A stretch of DNA of 64,000 nucleotides. Source: Lacisediminihabitans sp046156175 (GTDB lineage Bacteria > Actinomycetota > Actinomycetes > Actinomycetales > Microbacteriaceae). The stretch's first letter is position 1. Each line of letters starts with the position of its first letter. The translations under genes and the position numbers were made by a program. The notes under the pieces were generated by a model. It searched no databases. It was not told the DNA's origin and was given only the letters and a program-made list of their open reading frames with translations. Of the stretch, positions 7,398 to 15,767 are shown piece by piece. The stretch covers positions 806,001 to 870,000 of the forward strand of contig NZ_JAYLVL010000002.1 of assembly GCF_046156175.1 (NCBI RefSeq), in the 5' to 3' direction.

Positions 7398-8030
7398 CTA
7401 CTTCCAGAGCACGGCCACGAGATCGGAGAGCAGGTTCGGGGAGGCGAAATTGGCTTCTGAAATGGAGAGGTACACATCGTCACGGACGAAACTGGTGTAG
7501 CCCTCATCCACCGGGTATTGCTCGTTCGGCTTCACCAGGGTGCAGGATCGGCCGCCCAGCGCGTCGGCGCAGCTGTAGTTCTTAGCGGCCAACTCGGCGA
7601 GGTAGCCGAGTGCGAGGCTGTGATCGGCGTGGGCCATGGTCACCTCGAGGTAGGTGATGTCTGCGCCGGGATCGCGCCACACACAGTGCAGCTCGACGGC
7701 ATTGGCGAGAACGGCGCCGGCCGGAGCACCGGGAGGCGATGGCGTCGGGGTGACGGTATCGGCGTCCGCCGCGTCGATGACCCCGGGATCGTTGAGCGGG
7801 GTGTCCCCGAAGGTCGCGGTGTAGGCCGCTTTCGGGACGATCGAGGCGCATTCCCGGGGAAAGCCGACGACCACCCCGGGCGTGGTCGAGGGCGATGGTT
7901 TCGCCGGGGGCACTATCGACATCGAGGCCGGGGGCGGGACTGGCGAACCGCCGGTGCAGCCGCTGAGTGCCGCGACGCCGAGCAGGAGCACGGTAAGGGT
8001 TGCGGCGGCTCGGGTGGGTGGAACGATCAT
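7398..8030 (-). CDS. Putative lipoprotein of unknown function
   Basis: A 210-residue protein with a typical lipoprotein signal: a hydrophobic stretch TVLLLGVAALSGC whose Cys25 would be acylated. A Pro/Ser/Thr-rich spacer follows, then a soluble domain with three further cysteines. GGGAGC precedes ATG 8030; an in-frame extension to 8144 lacks a ribosome site and would bury the signal. I do not recognise the domain. The overall style (short secreted domain ending in YTSFVRDDVYLSIS) resembles DUF3558-like actinobacterial lipoproteins, but I cannot confirm that. Confidence 0.7.
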   Translation of the reverse strand: MIVPPTRAAATLTVLLLGVAALSGCTGGSPVPPPASMSIVPPAKPSPSTTPGVVVGFPRECASIVPKAAYTATFGDTPLNDPGVIDAADADTVTPTPSPPGAPAGAVLANAVELHCVWRDPGADITYLEVTMAHADHSLALGYLAELAAKNYSCADALGGRSCTLVKPNEQYPVDEGYTSFVRDDVYLSISEANFASPNLLSDLVAVLWK

Positions 8031-8149
8031 GGTGCTCCCGGCGGGTAGACGGCGGCAGTTGGGTCGCCCCAGCATAGGGGTGGCGGGTGCGAACTGTCGC
8101 GCGGATATCGGACGGACCGGCGCGGGAAATAGCGCCTCCACCATCGAGT

Positions 8150-8166
8150 AGTTCGCAAATTGAACT
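8150..8166. promoter_or_regulatory. Inverted repeat between divergent genes
   Basis: AGTTC-GCAAATT-GAACT is a perfect 5+7+5 inverted repeat, located between the lipoprotein gene (minus) and the SGNH hydrolase gene (plus). It is AT-rich compared with its surroundings. It could be an operator, but no regulator gene is adjacent. Confidence 0.4.
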
Positions 8167-8284
8167 AAACTGCGCTGGAGCCGGAGAACGAGTCCGGTAC
8201 ACCGGACGATTCATCGATGAAGCGGAGCGGAGCCATGCGGCGTTTCCCGGCGCACTCTCCGCGGTGGTCGTGCGCGGGGGCGTC

Positions 8285-9016
8285 ATGAACGACCCGGTTT
8301 CGCGCCGAGTCCTCCGGGAATCCGTCGCTGTCACCCTCACCAACCTCGTGGCCATGCGCCAAGGAAGTTTCGGCTCGCTCCCCTCGCCCGCGGATTCTCC
8401 GAGGATCGTCATCGAGGGCCCGGACCCGGACCGGATCCTGCTCGCGGGATCCGGTGTCGTCACCGGTTACGGCATAGCCAGTCACTCACTCGGGGTCGGC
8501 GGGCATCTCGCGCGCTATCTGGGGGCGGCTACTGGGCATGGGGTCGTGCTGGACGTCGTACCGCTCCCCTCCCTCCTGCTCAGATTCGCTCCCGCCCACT
8601 TCGGCACCATCGATCTGAGCGGCTACGCGGCGGTCATCCTCGCCGTCGGGGTCAACGACTCCTTCGGATTCACGACCCTGAGTTCCTGGAGACGGAGCCT
8701 CACTACGATCCTCGGGCTGCTGAAGGATCGCATGTCGCCCGGCGGTCAGATCTTTCTCGTCGCAATCGCGGATCCGACCTCCTCGCCCCTCTTCCGCGAT
8801 CGCCCGGCCCGCCGGGCGGGTGCGCGGGCGCACGTCCTCAACCAGGAAACCAGGCGAGTCGTGCGGAATGAACCGAACGTCACCACACTCGAGTTCGAGA
8901 TCGGGGATGTCTCGCACGAGCCCCGACTGTACGACGCGTCGTCGTACCAGCGCTGGGCACGCCAATTGAGCCCTCCTGTCGTCGAGGGACTTCTGCGCCG
9001 GCGATCTCTCAGCTGA
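8285..9016 (+). CDS. SGNH/GDSL-like hydrolase family protein
   Basis: A 243-residue protein. The fold pattern is that of SGNH esterases: RILLAGSGVVTGYGI for block I (Ser in GSG rather than the classical GDS), then GVGGHLARYLG, and VILAVGVNDSF for the GxND block. Later comes a C-terminal region where DxxH is not clear. It has no signal peptide. ATG 8285 is chosen because the family homology begins after it. With a weak block V, the catalytic activity is uncertain. Confidence 0.6.
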   Translation: MNDPVSRRVLRESVAVTLTNLVAMRQGSFGSLPSPADSPRIVIEGPDPDRILLAGSGVVTGYGIASHSLGVGGHLARYLGAATGHGVVLDVVPLPSLLLRFAPAHFGTIDLSGYAAVILAVGVNDSFGFTTLSSWRRSLTTILGLLKDRMSPGGQIFLVAIADPTSSPLFRDRPARRAGARAHVLNQETRRVVRNEPNVTTLEFEIGDVSHEPRLYDASSYQRWARQLSPPVVEGLLRRRSLS

Positions 9017-9124
9017 ACCGCCGACCCAGCCGCGCAAACCCGGCATAAATGGTGCCCATGTAAACTCCTCCAGTCTCGATTCCCCTGCCCCGCGCCCAGC
9101 GCGGCCTTGCCGAAAGGATCCGCT

Positions 9125-10363
9125 ATGAGCGACCTACGTCCTCGTTCCCGCTCGATCGACGGCATCGCCCGGCACGGCCAGCTTCGGCGCTCCCGCCCGG
9201 CCGCGACGGTGCTCAAGTTCGTGGGAGCGGCGCTCGCGGTGGTCGCTGTGAGCGCGGCATCCGTCGCCGGAATCGCCGTCACCCAGATCACGAACAACAT
9301 CAAGTCCGTCGCCCTGCCCGGAGAGACGCAGGGTCCGCCGCCAGACCTCGGGTCGTTCGACGGCGGATTCAACATGCTGATCGTCGGAAGCGACACCCGC
9401 GCGGGCCAGGGCGCACAGTTCGGCAAGGACGACGGGGTGCTCAACGACGTCACCATGCTGGTGCACGTATCAGAGGACCAGTCCAACGCTGTCGCCGTGA
9501 GCATTCCGCGCGACATGGTGGTGCCGATCCCCGCCTGCCCCCGTGAGGACGGCAAGGGCAACTACAACTCGATGACGGCCCAGCCGATCAACAACACCCT
9601 CGCTTACGGCGGGCTGGCCTGCACCGTGCTCACCGTCGAGACCCTCACCGGCCTCGACATCCCGTTCGCCGCGCTCATCACGTTCCAGGGTGTCATCCAG
9701 ATGTCGACAGCGGTGGGTGGTGTGCCCGTATGCATCAACGGTCCACTCACCGACAAGTACAGCGGCATCAGTCTGCCGAAGGCCGGCACCTACACCCTGG
9801 CTGGAGCGGACGCCCTCGCCTTCCTGCGCAGTCGCCACGGGGTCGGAGACGGCAGCGACCTCGGCCGCATCAGCTCGCAGCAGGTGTTCCTCTCCTCCCT
9901 CGTGCGCACTGTGAAGAGCAACGACACCCTCACCAATTTCACGAAGCTGTATGGCATCGCTACGGCGGCCAGCCAGAACATGACGCTGTCCAACAGCCTG
10001 AAGAATGTGAACACGATGGCATCGCTCGCGCTCGTGTTGAAGGGCATCCCGCTCGACCGCATCACGTTCGTGCAGTATCCGAGCACGACCGGCGTCGGCG
10101 GGGTCTACTCGGGCAAGGTGGCTCCGCTGAAGGACATCGCGACGGCACTCTTCGCCAAGATCAAAGCCGATGAACCGTTCTCGCTCGACTCCGGCACGGG
10201 TCGCGGATCCGTCACAGACCCGAGCGCCGCTCCCGCACCTTCGGCTTCTGCGGCCCCGGCACCATCGGCTTCTGCGAGTGCCTCGACCCCGCCGGTCGAT
10301 GCGCTGACGGGTGTGCTCGGACAAACCGCTGCCGACTACACCTGCTCCAAGGTGAACAACTAG
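9125..10363 (+). CDS. LytR-CpsA-Psr (LCP) family protein
   Basis: A 412-residue membrane-anchored LCP protein. LCP enzymes attach secondary polymers such as teichoic acids or arabinogalactan-like glycans to peptidoglycan. A basic N-terminus and a single helix (about 28-50) are followed by the LCP domain: MLIVGSDTRAG, DVTMLVHV, AVSIPRDMVVPIP, then GGVPVCINGPL, ADALAFLRSRHG and DLGRISSQQVFL. The Arg/Asp residues that bind the pyrophosphate lipid are in place. The C-terminus is a low-complexity tail with two APAPSASA-type repeats. GAAAGGA lies 8 nt before ATG 9125. Confidence 0.92.
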   Translation: MSDLRPRSRSIDGIARHGQLRRSRPAATVLKFVGAALAVVAVSAASVAGIAVTQITNNIKSVALPGETQGPPPDLGSFDGGFNMLIVGSDTRAGQGAQFGKDDGVLNDVTMLVHVSEDQSNAVAVSIPRDMVVPIPACPREDGKGNYNSMTAQPINNTLAYGGLACTVLTVETLTGLDIPFAALITFQGVIQMSTAVGGVPVCINGPLTDKYSGISLPKAGTYTLAGADALAFLRSRHGVGDGSDLGRISSQQVFLSSLVRTVKSNDTLTNFTKLYGIATAASQNMTLSNSLKNVNTMASLALVLKGIPLDRITFVQYPSTTGVGGVYSGKVAPLKDIATALFAKIKADEPFSLDSGTGRGSVTDPSAAPAPSASAAPAPSASASASTPPVDALTGVLGQTAADYTCSKVNN

Positions 10364-10367
10364 GGCG

Positions 10368-10490
10368 TTACCTGTCTTCGCGGCCGAGATAGCGCAGCAG
10401 CAGAACGGCGGCGACCAGCAACACGATACCGATCGCGATGATCAGGATGCCGATGGCCGGTCCGGCCTCGGCGAGGGACGGGGAAAACAT
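10368..10490 (-). CDS. Small single-span membrane protein, 40 residues
   Basis: A 40-codon frame from ATG 10490 to TAA 10368. It encodes a short polar start (MFSPSLAEAGPA), one 20-residue hydrophobic helix rich in Ile/Val/Leu, and a charged end RYLGREDR. GAGGGGG stands about 6 nt before the ATG. The helix followed by a positive cytoplasmic tail is what a genuine small membrane protein looks like. It converges on the LCP gene with five bases between stop codons. Function unknown. Confidence 0.65.
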   Translation of the reverse strand: MFSPSLAEAGPAIGILIIAIGIVLLVAAVLLLRYLGREDR

Positions 10491-10670
10491 GATGGTCCCC
10501 CTCGTCTGCTCTCGGAGCGCAGTGATGCGGGCTCTGGACCTCACTCTAGGTCTGCGTCGGGTACCGCGGAGCGTGGAACGGCTCCCCAGTCCGGGGGTGG
10601 ATGCTTCCCCAGTTCAGGGGGTCGAATGGGCCCTCGCTCCCAGTGCCGCTATGATTGCAGTCGACTACAT

Positions 10671-10760
10671 GGAGCTGTCGCATAGTTCGGCCTAGTGCAC
10701 CACCCTGCTAAGGTGGAGTACCCGTAAGGGTACCGTGGGTTCAAATCCCACCGGCTCCGC
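10671..10760 (+). tRNA. tRNA-Ser (GCT)
   Basis: Acceptor GGAGCTG (10671) pairs with CGGCTCC (10752-10758). The anticodon stem CCACC/GGTGG encloses CTGCTAA, giving anticodon GCT. A long variable arm (GTACCCGTAAGGGTAC) marks a class II serine tRNA. The T-arm is GTGGG-TTCAAAT-CCCAC and the discriminator is G. CCA is not fully encoded. Confidence 0.95.
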
Positions 10761-10767
10761 ACTTCGA

Positions 10768-10806
10768 AATAGCCCTGAAATCTTCGTGATTTCGGGGCTA
10801 TTTTTC
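10768..10806 (+). terminator. Rho-independent terminator after tRNA-Ser
   Basis: A 15-bp stem (10768-10782 with 10788-10802, one G-T pair) closes a 5-nt loop and runs into five Ts. It lies 8 bases after the tRNA and is the clearest intrinsic terminator in the window. Confidence 0.9.
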
Positions 10807-10846
10807 TGTGGCCGCCCGGTCATCGCTGAGCCGGGATGAGGGTGGC

Positions 10847-10852
10847 TACGAT
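10847..10852 (+). promoter_or_regulatory. -10-like TACGAT, leaderless start of ClC gene
   Basis: TACGAT is followed by six bases (CAGTAG) and GTG 10859. No ribosome site is present in that gap. Confidence 0.4.
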
Positions 10853-10858
10853 CAGTAG

Positions 10859-12109
10859 GTGACCCCTGCGCGCCGTCCTTCCGTCGCCTGGATGTTCCGC
10901 CTGATCGTTGTGACGGCGCTGGTCGGCATCGGCGCCGGAGTGAGCGGCCTGCTCGTGAGCCTCGCCCTGCGGGGGATCGAACATCTGGCCTACGGCTATT
11001 CGTCCGGCACCTTCCTGGACGGCGTCAGCCAGGCGTCTCCCGGACTGCGGGTCGCAGCGCTCGCGGTCGCCGGACTGATCGGGGGTGTGGGGTGGTGGGC
11101 GCTTCGCCGCTGGGGTGCTGCGGTCGTCTCTGTCGAGCAGAGCATCGACGGCAGACGGATGCCAGCGCTCTCAACCCTCGCGAATGCCGGTCTCCAGGTG
11201 ATCATCGTCGGCCTCGGTGCTTCGATCGGTCGGGAGGTGGCACCGCGAGAACTCGGCGCCGCCATCGCGGGGTGGCTGAGCGAGAGGACGGGAGTCACCT
11301 CCCGTGAACGTCGCATCCTGATCGCCTGCGGTGCCGGAGCCGGGCTCGCCGCGGTGTACAGCGTTCCGCTCGGTGGTGCGCTGTTCGCCGTGGAGATACT
11401 GCTGGCAGAGATCAGTTTCGCCACCGCCCTGCCTGCCCTGGCGACGGCCGCCATCGCGACCATCGTCGCCCGGATCGCGGTTCCCACCACACCGCTCTAC
11501 GTGATGCCCCGGTTCGACCTGACCCCGTCGCTGTTCGTCTGGGCGCTGATCGCCGGCCCGCTGCTCGGGTTCGCCGCCGTGGGATTCGTTCGGTTGGTGC
11601 GAGTGGCGGAACGGGTGCGGCCGCGATCCTGGTGGATCCTCCTGGTGATGCCGGCCGTGTTCACCATCGTCGGGCTGATCGCCCTGCCCTTCCCCGAAGT
11701 GCTGGGCAACGGGCGAGCGCTCGGCCAGACGGCATTCTCTGGCCTGGCGCCATTCGGCATTCTCGGCGTGCTGGCCCTGGTCAAGCTCGTCACCACCACC
11801 GCGACCATCGGCAGCGGCGCTGCCGGTGGCACGCTGACCCCGTCGCTCGCCATCGGTGCCAGCCTCGGTGCCGCCCTCGGTGGACTGTGGGAGCTAGTCT
11901 GGCCGGGCGGCCCGGTTGCGGCATTCGCGTTCGTCGCAGCGGCGGCCTTTCTCGCCTCCACCATGCGGGCGCCCTTCACCGCGATCGTGCTCGTGATCGA
12001 GTTCACGAACCAGGGTCCAGCCCTCCTGGTGCCGACCATGCTGTGTGTGGCCGGCGCCGTCACGGTGAGCTACCTCTTGGCGCGGTGGAGGATCACCGGA
12101 GTCGCCTGA
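10859..12109 (+). CDS. ClC-family chloride channel/transporter
   Basis: A 416-residue polytopic protein. ClC signatures in order: GASIGREVAPRELGA (the GREGP-type motif containing the gating glutamate, with VAP instead of GPS), CGAGAGLAAVYSVPLGGALFAVE shown as CGAGAGLAAVYSVPLGG and ALFAVE, and later GSGAAGGTLTPSLAIGA for the third anion-binding stretch. No C-terminal CBS domains. The gating Glu suggests either a channel or an H+/Cl- antiporter. GTG 10859 fits a leaderless start; ATG 10892 is an alternative. Confidence 0.88.
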   Translation: MTPARRPSVAWMFRLIVVTALVGIGAGVSGLLVSLALRGIEHLAYGYSSGTFLDGVSQASPGLRVAALAVAGLIGGVGWWALRRWGAAVVSVEQSIDGRRMPALSTLANAGLQVIIVGLGASIGREVAPRELGAAIAGWLSERTGVTSRERRILIACGAGAGLAAVYSVPLGGALFAVEILLAEISFATALPALATAAIATIVARIAVPTTPLYVMPRFDLTPSLFVWALIAGPLLGFAAVGFVRLVRVAERVRPRSWWILLVMPAVFTIVGLIALPFPEVLGNGRALGQTAFSGLAPFGILGVLALVKLVTTTATIGSGAAGGTLTPSLAIGASLGAALGGLWELVWPGGPVAAFAFVAAAAFLASTMRAPFTAIVLVIEFTNQGPALLVPTMLCVAGAVTVSYLLARWRITGVA

Positions 12110-12112
12110 CCG

Positions 12113-13048
12113 TCACCGCCGAGAGGTGGGCTCCACGGATTCTTCGGATGTGCTCGGTCCGTGTGCTTCGGCGGGCGGGGCGCCACGCATCGCGCGAGGG
12201 ATCCACCCGTCGCGGATGACCGAGGGTTCGGGTTCGGGGTGGCGTCGGTTCTGGATGACGAAGAGCGCGATGCCGAGGGCGACCGCGACGAAGGATGCCC
12301 AGACATTGGCGGGGATCCCGAGGAATCCGTCGCTCGTCGGGTCGATGCGAATCGCCTCGAGCCAGCTGCGGCCGAGTCCGTACCAGATGAGGTAGACGGC
12401 GAAGGCCCGGCCCCAACGCAGGTGCAGCTTGCGCTCGACCAGCAGGATGATCCCGACACCGATGAGGTTCCAGATGATCTCGTACAGGAAGAGCGGGTGG
12501 AACAGGGTGCCGGCGGCGAGCCCGGGCGGGAACTTGGCATTGGTCGCTTCGATCTGAAGTCCCCACGGAAGCGTTGTCGGCAGCCCGAAGAGTTCGTGGT
12601 TGAAGTAGTTGCCGAAGCGGCCGAGGGACTGGGCGACAAGCATCGCCGGGGCGAGAGCATCGGCGAACGACCAGAAGCGGATGCCGTGGCGCCGGCAGCC
12701 GATGTAGGCGCCGAGGGCGCCGCCGAGCAGCGAACCGTAGAGCGCGTTACCGCCGTCCCAGATCGCGAATACGTTCCACAGGTTCGCGCCAGGGAAGAAG
12801 TAATCGCCGATGTGGGTGAACACGTGATAGAAACGCGCTCCCACGATGCCGATCGGCACCGCCCAGATGATGATGTCGAGCACGACCCCCGGCTCCGCAC
12901 CCCGGCTGCTCAGCCGGCGCTGGGTGATGATGACTGCCGCGACGATGCCGGTCAGGATGCAGATCGCGTAGGTGTGAACCGTGAGCGGCCCCAGGTGGAA
13001 CTGGGACCACGCATAGGGGGGACTGGGGATGCTGGTCAGTACCGTCAT
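12113..13048 (-). CDS. lgt: Prolipoprotein diacylglyceryl transferase
   Basis: A 311-residue integral membrane enzyme that moves diacylglycerol onto the lipobox Cys of prolipoproteins. Characteristic parts: LGPLTVHTYAICILTG at the start, GARFYHVFTH, GGNALYGSLLGG, and the Lgt signature LGRFGNYFNHELFG. Seven helices can be drawn. GAAAGGCG precedes ATG 13048. It serves at least the two lipoproteins in this window. It ends four bases from the ClC gene, so the two converge. Confidence 0.95.
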   Translation of the reverse strand: MTVLTSIPSPPYAWSQFHLGPLTVHTYAICILTGIVAAVIITQRRLSSRGAEPGVVLDIIIWAVPIGIVGARFYHVFTHIGDYFFPGANLWNVFAIWDGGNALYGSLLGGALGAYIGCRRHGIRFWSFADALAPAMLVAQSLGRFGNYFNHELFGLPTTLPWGLQIEATNAKFPPGLAAGTLFHPLFLYEIIWNLIGVGIILLVERKLHLRWGRAFAVYLIWYGLGRSWLEAIRIDPTSDGFLGIPANVWASFVAVALGIALFVIQNRRHPEPEPSVIRDGWIPRAMRGAPPAEAHGPSTSEESVEPTSRR

Positions 13049-13134
13049 CGGGACGCCTTTCGAGAAGTGCTGGGATCAGTCTCCCTCACCCTGCCGGCTC
13101 CATCATCTCTCATCGGCTCTTTCCGGCCCGGGAC

Positions 13135-13434
13135 TCAGGCGAGCGTGAGGAAGAGCTTCTCGAGTTCATCGACGGTGAGCGTGTTGTCCGGATCATCCGG
13201 GGTGGCGACGCATCGGCGCATCGCGGACGACACGATGGTGAATCCGGCTTTGTCGAGCGCGCTGGATACCGCCGCGAGTTGGGTGACGACCGTCTTGCAG
13301 TCACCACCGTTTTCGACGGCAGCGATCACCGCGGTGAGCTGTCCCTGCGCCCTCCGCAATCGATTGAGGATCTTCTTGGTCTCTGCGGCGGACTCCGCCG
13401 ACCCGGCCTCGGGCAAGGGGGCAGTTGCGTTCAT
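13135..13434 (-). CDS. CsoR-family regulator of the CstR (persulfide) type
   Basis: A 99-residue all-alpha CsoR/RcnR-family repressor: LNRLRRAQGQLTAVIAAVENG, then Cys46 (GGDCKTV) and Cys75 (MRRCV). The 29-residue spacing matches Cys36/Cys65 of copper sensors, but the copper-ligand His, expected at position 71, is Ala. Two Cys without the His is the pattern of CstR, which senses persulfides by forming a Cys-Cys polysulfide bridge. It is 22 nt downstream of the CoA-disulfide reductase/rhodanese gene, in the same direction. ATG 13434 starts the family homology. Confidence 0.85.
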   Translation of the reverse strand: MNATAPLPEAGSAESAAETKKILNRLRRAQGQLTAVIAAVENGGDCKTVVTQLAAVSSALDKAGFTIVSSAMRRCVATPDDPDNTLTVDELEKLFLTLA

Positions 13435-13456
13435 TCGGTATCTCCTAGGGGGGTCT

Positions 13457-15115
13457 TCACACGAGTGTCGATTCGGGTTGACGATCGAACGTGGACATGC
13501 CTGCGACCCAGGTCTTGCAGCCGCCGTCGAGATTTCTGACGTCATGCCCGAGCTGGGTCAGTAGCCGAGTCGCGGTGTGTCCGCGCTGGCCGACCTGGCA
13601 GTGCACGACGAGAGGGCGACCCTCCAATTCGACGTGACGCAGCCGAAGCTCGTCCAGCGGGACGTTGACCGCGCCCGGGATCGAGCCCGCGGCGAATTCC
13701 GCTGCGGTCCGCACATCCACGAGCACCGTGCCGGTGCCGCGCGCCGCGTCCAGTTCGTGCCACTGCACCGATCTCGTCGTTCCGGTCGCCAGATTGTCCG
13801 CCACATAGCCGGCCATGTTCACGGCATCTTTCGCGGAGCCGTACTGCGGTGCGTAGGCGAGTTCGAGGTGGGCGAGGGAGGATGCGGTGAGCCCGCCGGC
13901 CATGGCCGTCGCGATCACGTCGATCCGTTTGTCCACCCCCGAACCGCCCACGATCTGCGCTCCGAGGATCGAATCGTCTTCCGGGTCGACGAGGAGCTTG
14001 AGGGCCATGGTCTCGGCGCCGGGATAGTAGGTGGCGTGGGATGCGGGATGCGTGTGGATGACCCGGTGTGCACGGCCCGCGGCGGTGAGTCGCTTCTCGC
14101 TCCAGCCGACCATGGCGATGGTCAGTTCGAAGACCCCGACGATCGAGGTGCCGAGGGCCGGCCAGGCCGGCTCTGGGTGGCCCGCGATGGCATCGGCAGC
14201 CGCCCGCCCATGACGATTCGCCAGCCCGGCCATCGTGACGAGGGTGGGGGAGGCGTCGACGGCGTCGATCTTCTCGACACCGTCGCCCACGGCGAAGATC
14301 GCCGGGTCGCTTGTGCGCTGCCGCCGGTCGACGGCGATGCCCCCGGTCGGTCCGATGGTGAGGCCGGCGCTGCGGGCGACGGACACCTCGGGTCGAACAC
14401 CGCTTGCTTCGATCACGAGGTCTGCCCGCACCCGGGATCCGTCATCCAACAGCACGAAGCCGTCGGAAGCGGACACCACGGTCGTGCCCGTGCGCACGTC
14501 GACACCGTGCTGGCGGAGCACCGCGAGAACGGGCGCCGCCATCTCGCGATCGAGGGGCGACAGGACGTGAGCGCCCCGCTGGATGAGAGTGACCCCCACC
14601 CCGCGCCCGATCAGGTTCTCGACAGCTTCGAGGCCGATGAACCCGCCGCCGATGACCACGGCCTGAGCCTGCCCGGCGATGGTCGCGAGGGTGGCGGTGA
14701 TGTGATCGACGTCGTCGACGCTCCGGAGGGTGTAGCTCGGAATAGCTGAGGCCGCATCGACGGCTGAGGCGGTGGCGCCACCGGCGAGCACGACGAAGTC
14801 GTAGGCCTGTTCGCGGGACGTGCCGTTGCGTAGGTCCGTGACGTGCACGATCTTGCGGTCGGGGTCGATCGACGTGACCTCGTGTTCCACTCGCACGTCC
14901 AGCGCGAAACGCGAAGCGAGCGACTCCGGCGTCTGGAGCAGCAACGAGTCCCGGTCGCCGATCACCCCGCCGACGTAGTACGGCAGCCCGCAATTGGCGA
15001 ACGAGACGTATCGTCCGCGTTCGAACACCACGATCTCCATGCTCTCGTCGAGCCGACGCAACCGCGTAGCCGCAGACATCCCGCCTGCCACTCCACCGAC
15101 AATCACTGTTTTCAT
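13457..15115 (-). CDS. CoA-disulfide reductase/rhodanese fusion
   Basis: A 552-residue flavoenzyme. Residues 1-440 are a pyridine nucleotide-disulfide oxidoreductase: VIVGGVAGGMSAATRLRR for FAD, single active-site Cys42 in SFANCGLPYYVGG as in CoA-disulfide reductases, AVVIGGGFIGLEAVENL for NAD(P)H, and a dimer domain. Residues about 450-545 are a rhodanese domain with Cys506 in the loop CQVGQRG. Such fusions reduce CoA persulfides and polysulfides. Together with the CstR-like sensor and the palindrome before its start, this is a reactive-sulfur module. Confidence 0.92.
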   Translation of the reverse strand: MKTVIVGGVAGGMSAATRLRRLDESMEIVVFERGRYVSFANCGLPYYVGGVIGDRDSLLLQTPESLASRFALDVRVEHEVTSIDPDRKIVHVTDLRNGTSREQAYDFVVLAGGATASAVDAASAIPSYTLRSVDDVDHITATLATIAGQAQAVVIGGGFIGLEAVENLIGRGVGVTLIQRGAHVLSPLDREMAAPVLAVLRQHGVDVRTGTTVVSASDGFVLLDDGSRVRADLVIEASGVRPEVSVARSAGLTIGPTGGIAVDRRQRTSDPAIFAVGDGVEKIDAVDASPTLVTMAGLANRHGRAAADAIAGHPEPAWPALGTSIVGVFELTIAMVGWSEKRLTAAGRAHRVIHTHPASHATYYPGAETMALKLLVDPEDDSILGAQIVGGSGVDKRIDVIATAMAGGLTASSLAHLELAYAPQYGSAKDAVNMAGYVADNLATGTTRSVQWHELDAARGTGTVLVDVRTAAEFAAGSIPGAVNVPLDELRLRHVELEGRPLVVHCQVGQRGHTATRLLTQLGHDVRNLDGGCKTWVAGMSTFDRQPESTLV

Positions 15116-15136
15116 GTGAGCCTCCGAGGTTCAGCT

Positions 15137-15154
15137 TATACCCCCGGGGGTATA
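15137..15154. promoter_or_regulatory. Perfect 18-bp palindrome, CsoR/CstR operator
   Basis: TATACCCCCGGGGGTATA is a perfect palindrome, 21 bases before the reductase start (minus strand) and 39 bases before the Cys-rich small protein (plus strand). CsoR-family operators are GC-rich centres flanked by TA-rich ends, of just this form. It sits where one repressor would control both divergent genes. Confidence 0.8.
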
Positions 15155-15193
15155 GTGTGCGCAGCGGGTCATTCGCATCGAAAGGAAAATGAA

Positions 15194-15358
15194 ATGTGCA
15201 GAGCTGTCACCTGCCGTGTCTGCGGCAAGACGACTTGGGCGGGCTGTGGCCAGCATGTCGACGAGGTCATGAAGAATGTGCCGAAGAGCCAACAGTGCCA
15301 GGGTCACGAGAAGCAGCCGGCGGGCGGGGGCTTCCTGTCGAAGCTGTTCGGGCGGTAG
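15194..15358 (+). CDS. 54-residue Cys-rich protein sharing the sulfur operator
   Basis: ATG 15194 has AAGGA about 8 nt upstream. The protein starts MCRAVTCRVCGKTTWAGCGQ and has five Cys (2, 7, 10, 18, 35) and two His (21, 38), enough for one zinc site of the CxxC/CxxH kind. It ends with a Gly-rich linker and FLSKLFGR. Small proteins with this start occur widely in actinobacteria but have no known function as far as I know. Divergent placement on a CstR-type operator suggests a role in persulfide or metal handling, which is an inference. Confidence 0.8.
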   Translation: MCRAVTCRVCGKTTWAGCGQHVDEVMKNVPKSQQCQGHEKQPAGGGFLSKLFGR

Positions 15359-15392
15359 GTCGAGGCTGGCGCGAGCCGCATCGCCTTGCGCA

Positions 15393-15767
15393 TCACGCCA
15401 CGATCGGTGGCCCTTGGGGCGCAGTGGCCGCTTCGAGTCTTCCCCGCCGCCACGGGAGCTGACCGCTCACTTCGATCTGCAGCGTCATGCTCAGAATTGT
15501 GCGCACGAGCACGATGATCGCGAGAACCAGAGCGTCAGTCAGGGATGGGGTCGAGGTGACGGTTCGTACCAGGTCCGCGGCGACCAGCACTTCGAGCCCG
15601 AGAAGAATTGCCTTCCCGATCATGTCGCGAAGCCTCCGGTAGGCGAGGCCTGCGCTCCGACTGCGCCTCCACTCTCGACCGGCGAAAATCACCGCAACGA
15701 CCACGCCGAGAGCCATGGATGATGCTCCGAGATAGTCGAAAACCGTGGCGATGATGGTGAAGATCAT
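15393..15767 (-). CDS. DUF1622 membrane protein
   Basis: A 124-residue protein with three helices. The order is FDYLGASSMALGVVVAVIFAG, a charged linker, LRDMIGKAILLGLEVLVAADLVRTV, and ALVLAIIVLVRTILSMTLQIEVSG. Each is more than recognisable as DUF1622, whose GKAILLGLExLxAADxxRT stretch is characteristic. GGAGGAGG precedes ATG 15767. Function unknown. Confidence 0.8.
   Translation of the reverse strand: MIFTIIATVFDYLGASSMALGVVVAVIFAGREWRRSRSAGLAYRRLRDMIGKAILLGLEVLVAADLVRTVTSTPSLTDALVLAIIVLVRTILSMTLQIEVSGQLPWRRGRLEAATAPQGPPIVA

Noticed and set aside
8087..8284. N-terminal extension of the SGNH hydrolase
   Set aside because: It covers the inverted repeat and control region of the divergent lipoprotein gene and shows no signal peptide or homology.
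12161..13564. 467-codon open frame antisense to lgt and the CsoR-like gene
   Set aside because: Its product is Arg/Glu/Asp-rich low-complexity sequence with no domain. lgt and the CstR-like gene on the other strand are certain. Typical GC-rich shadow.
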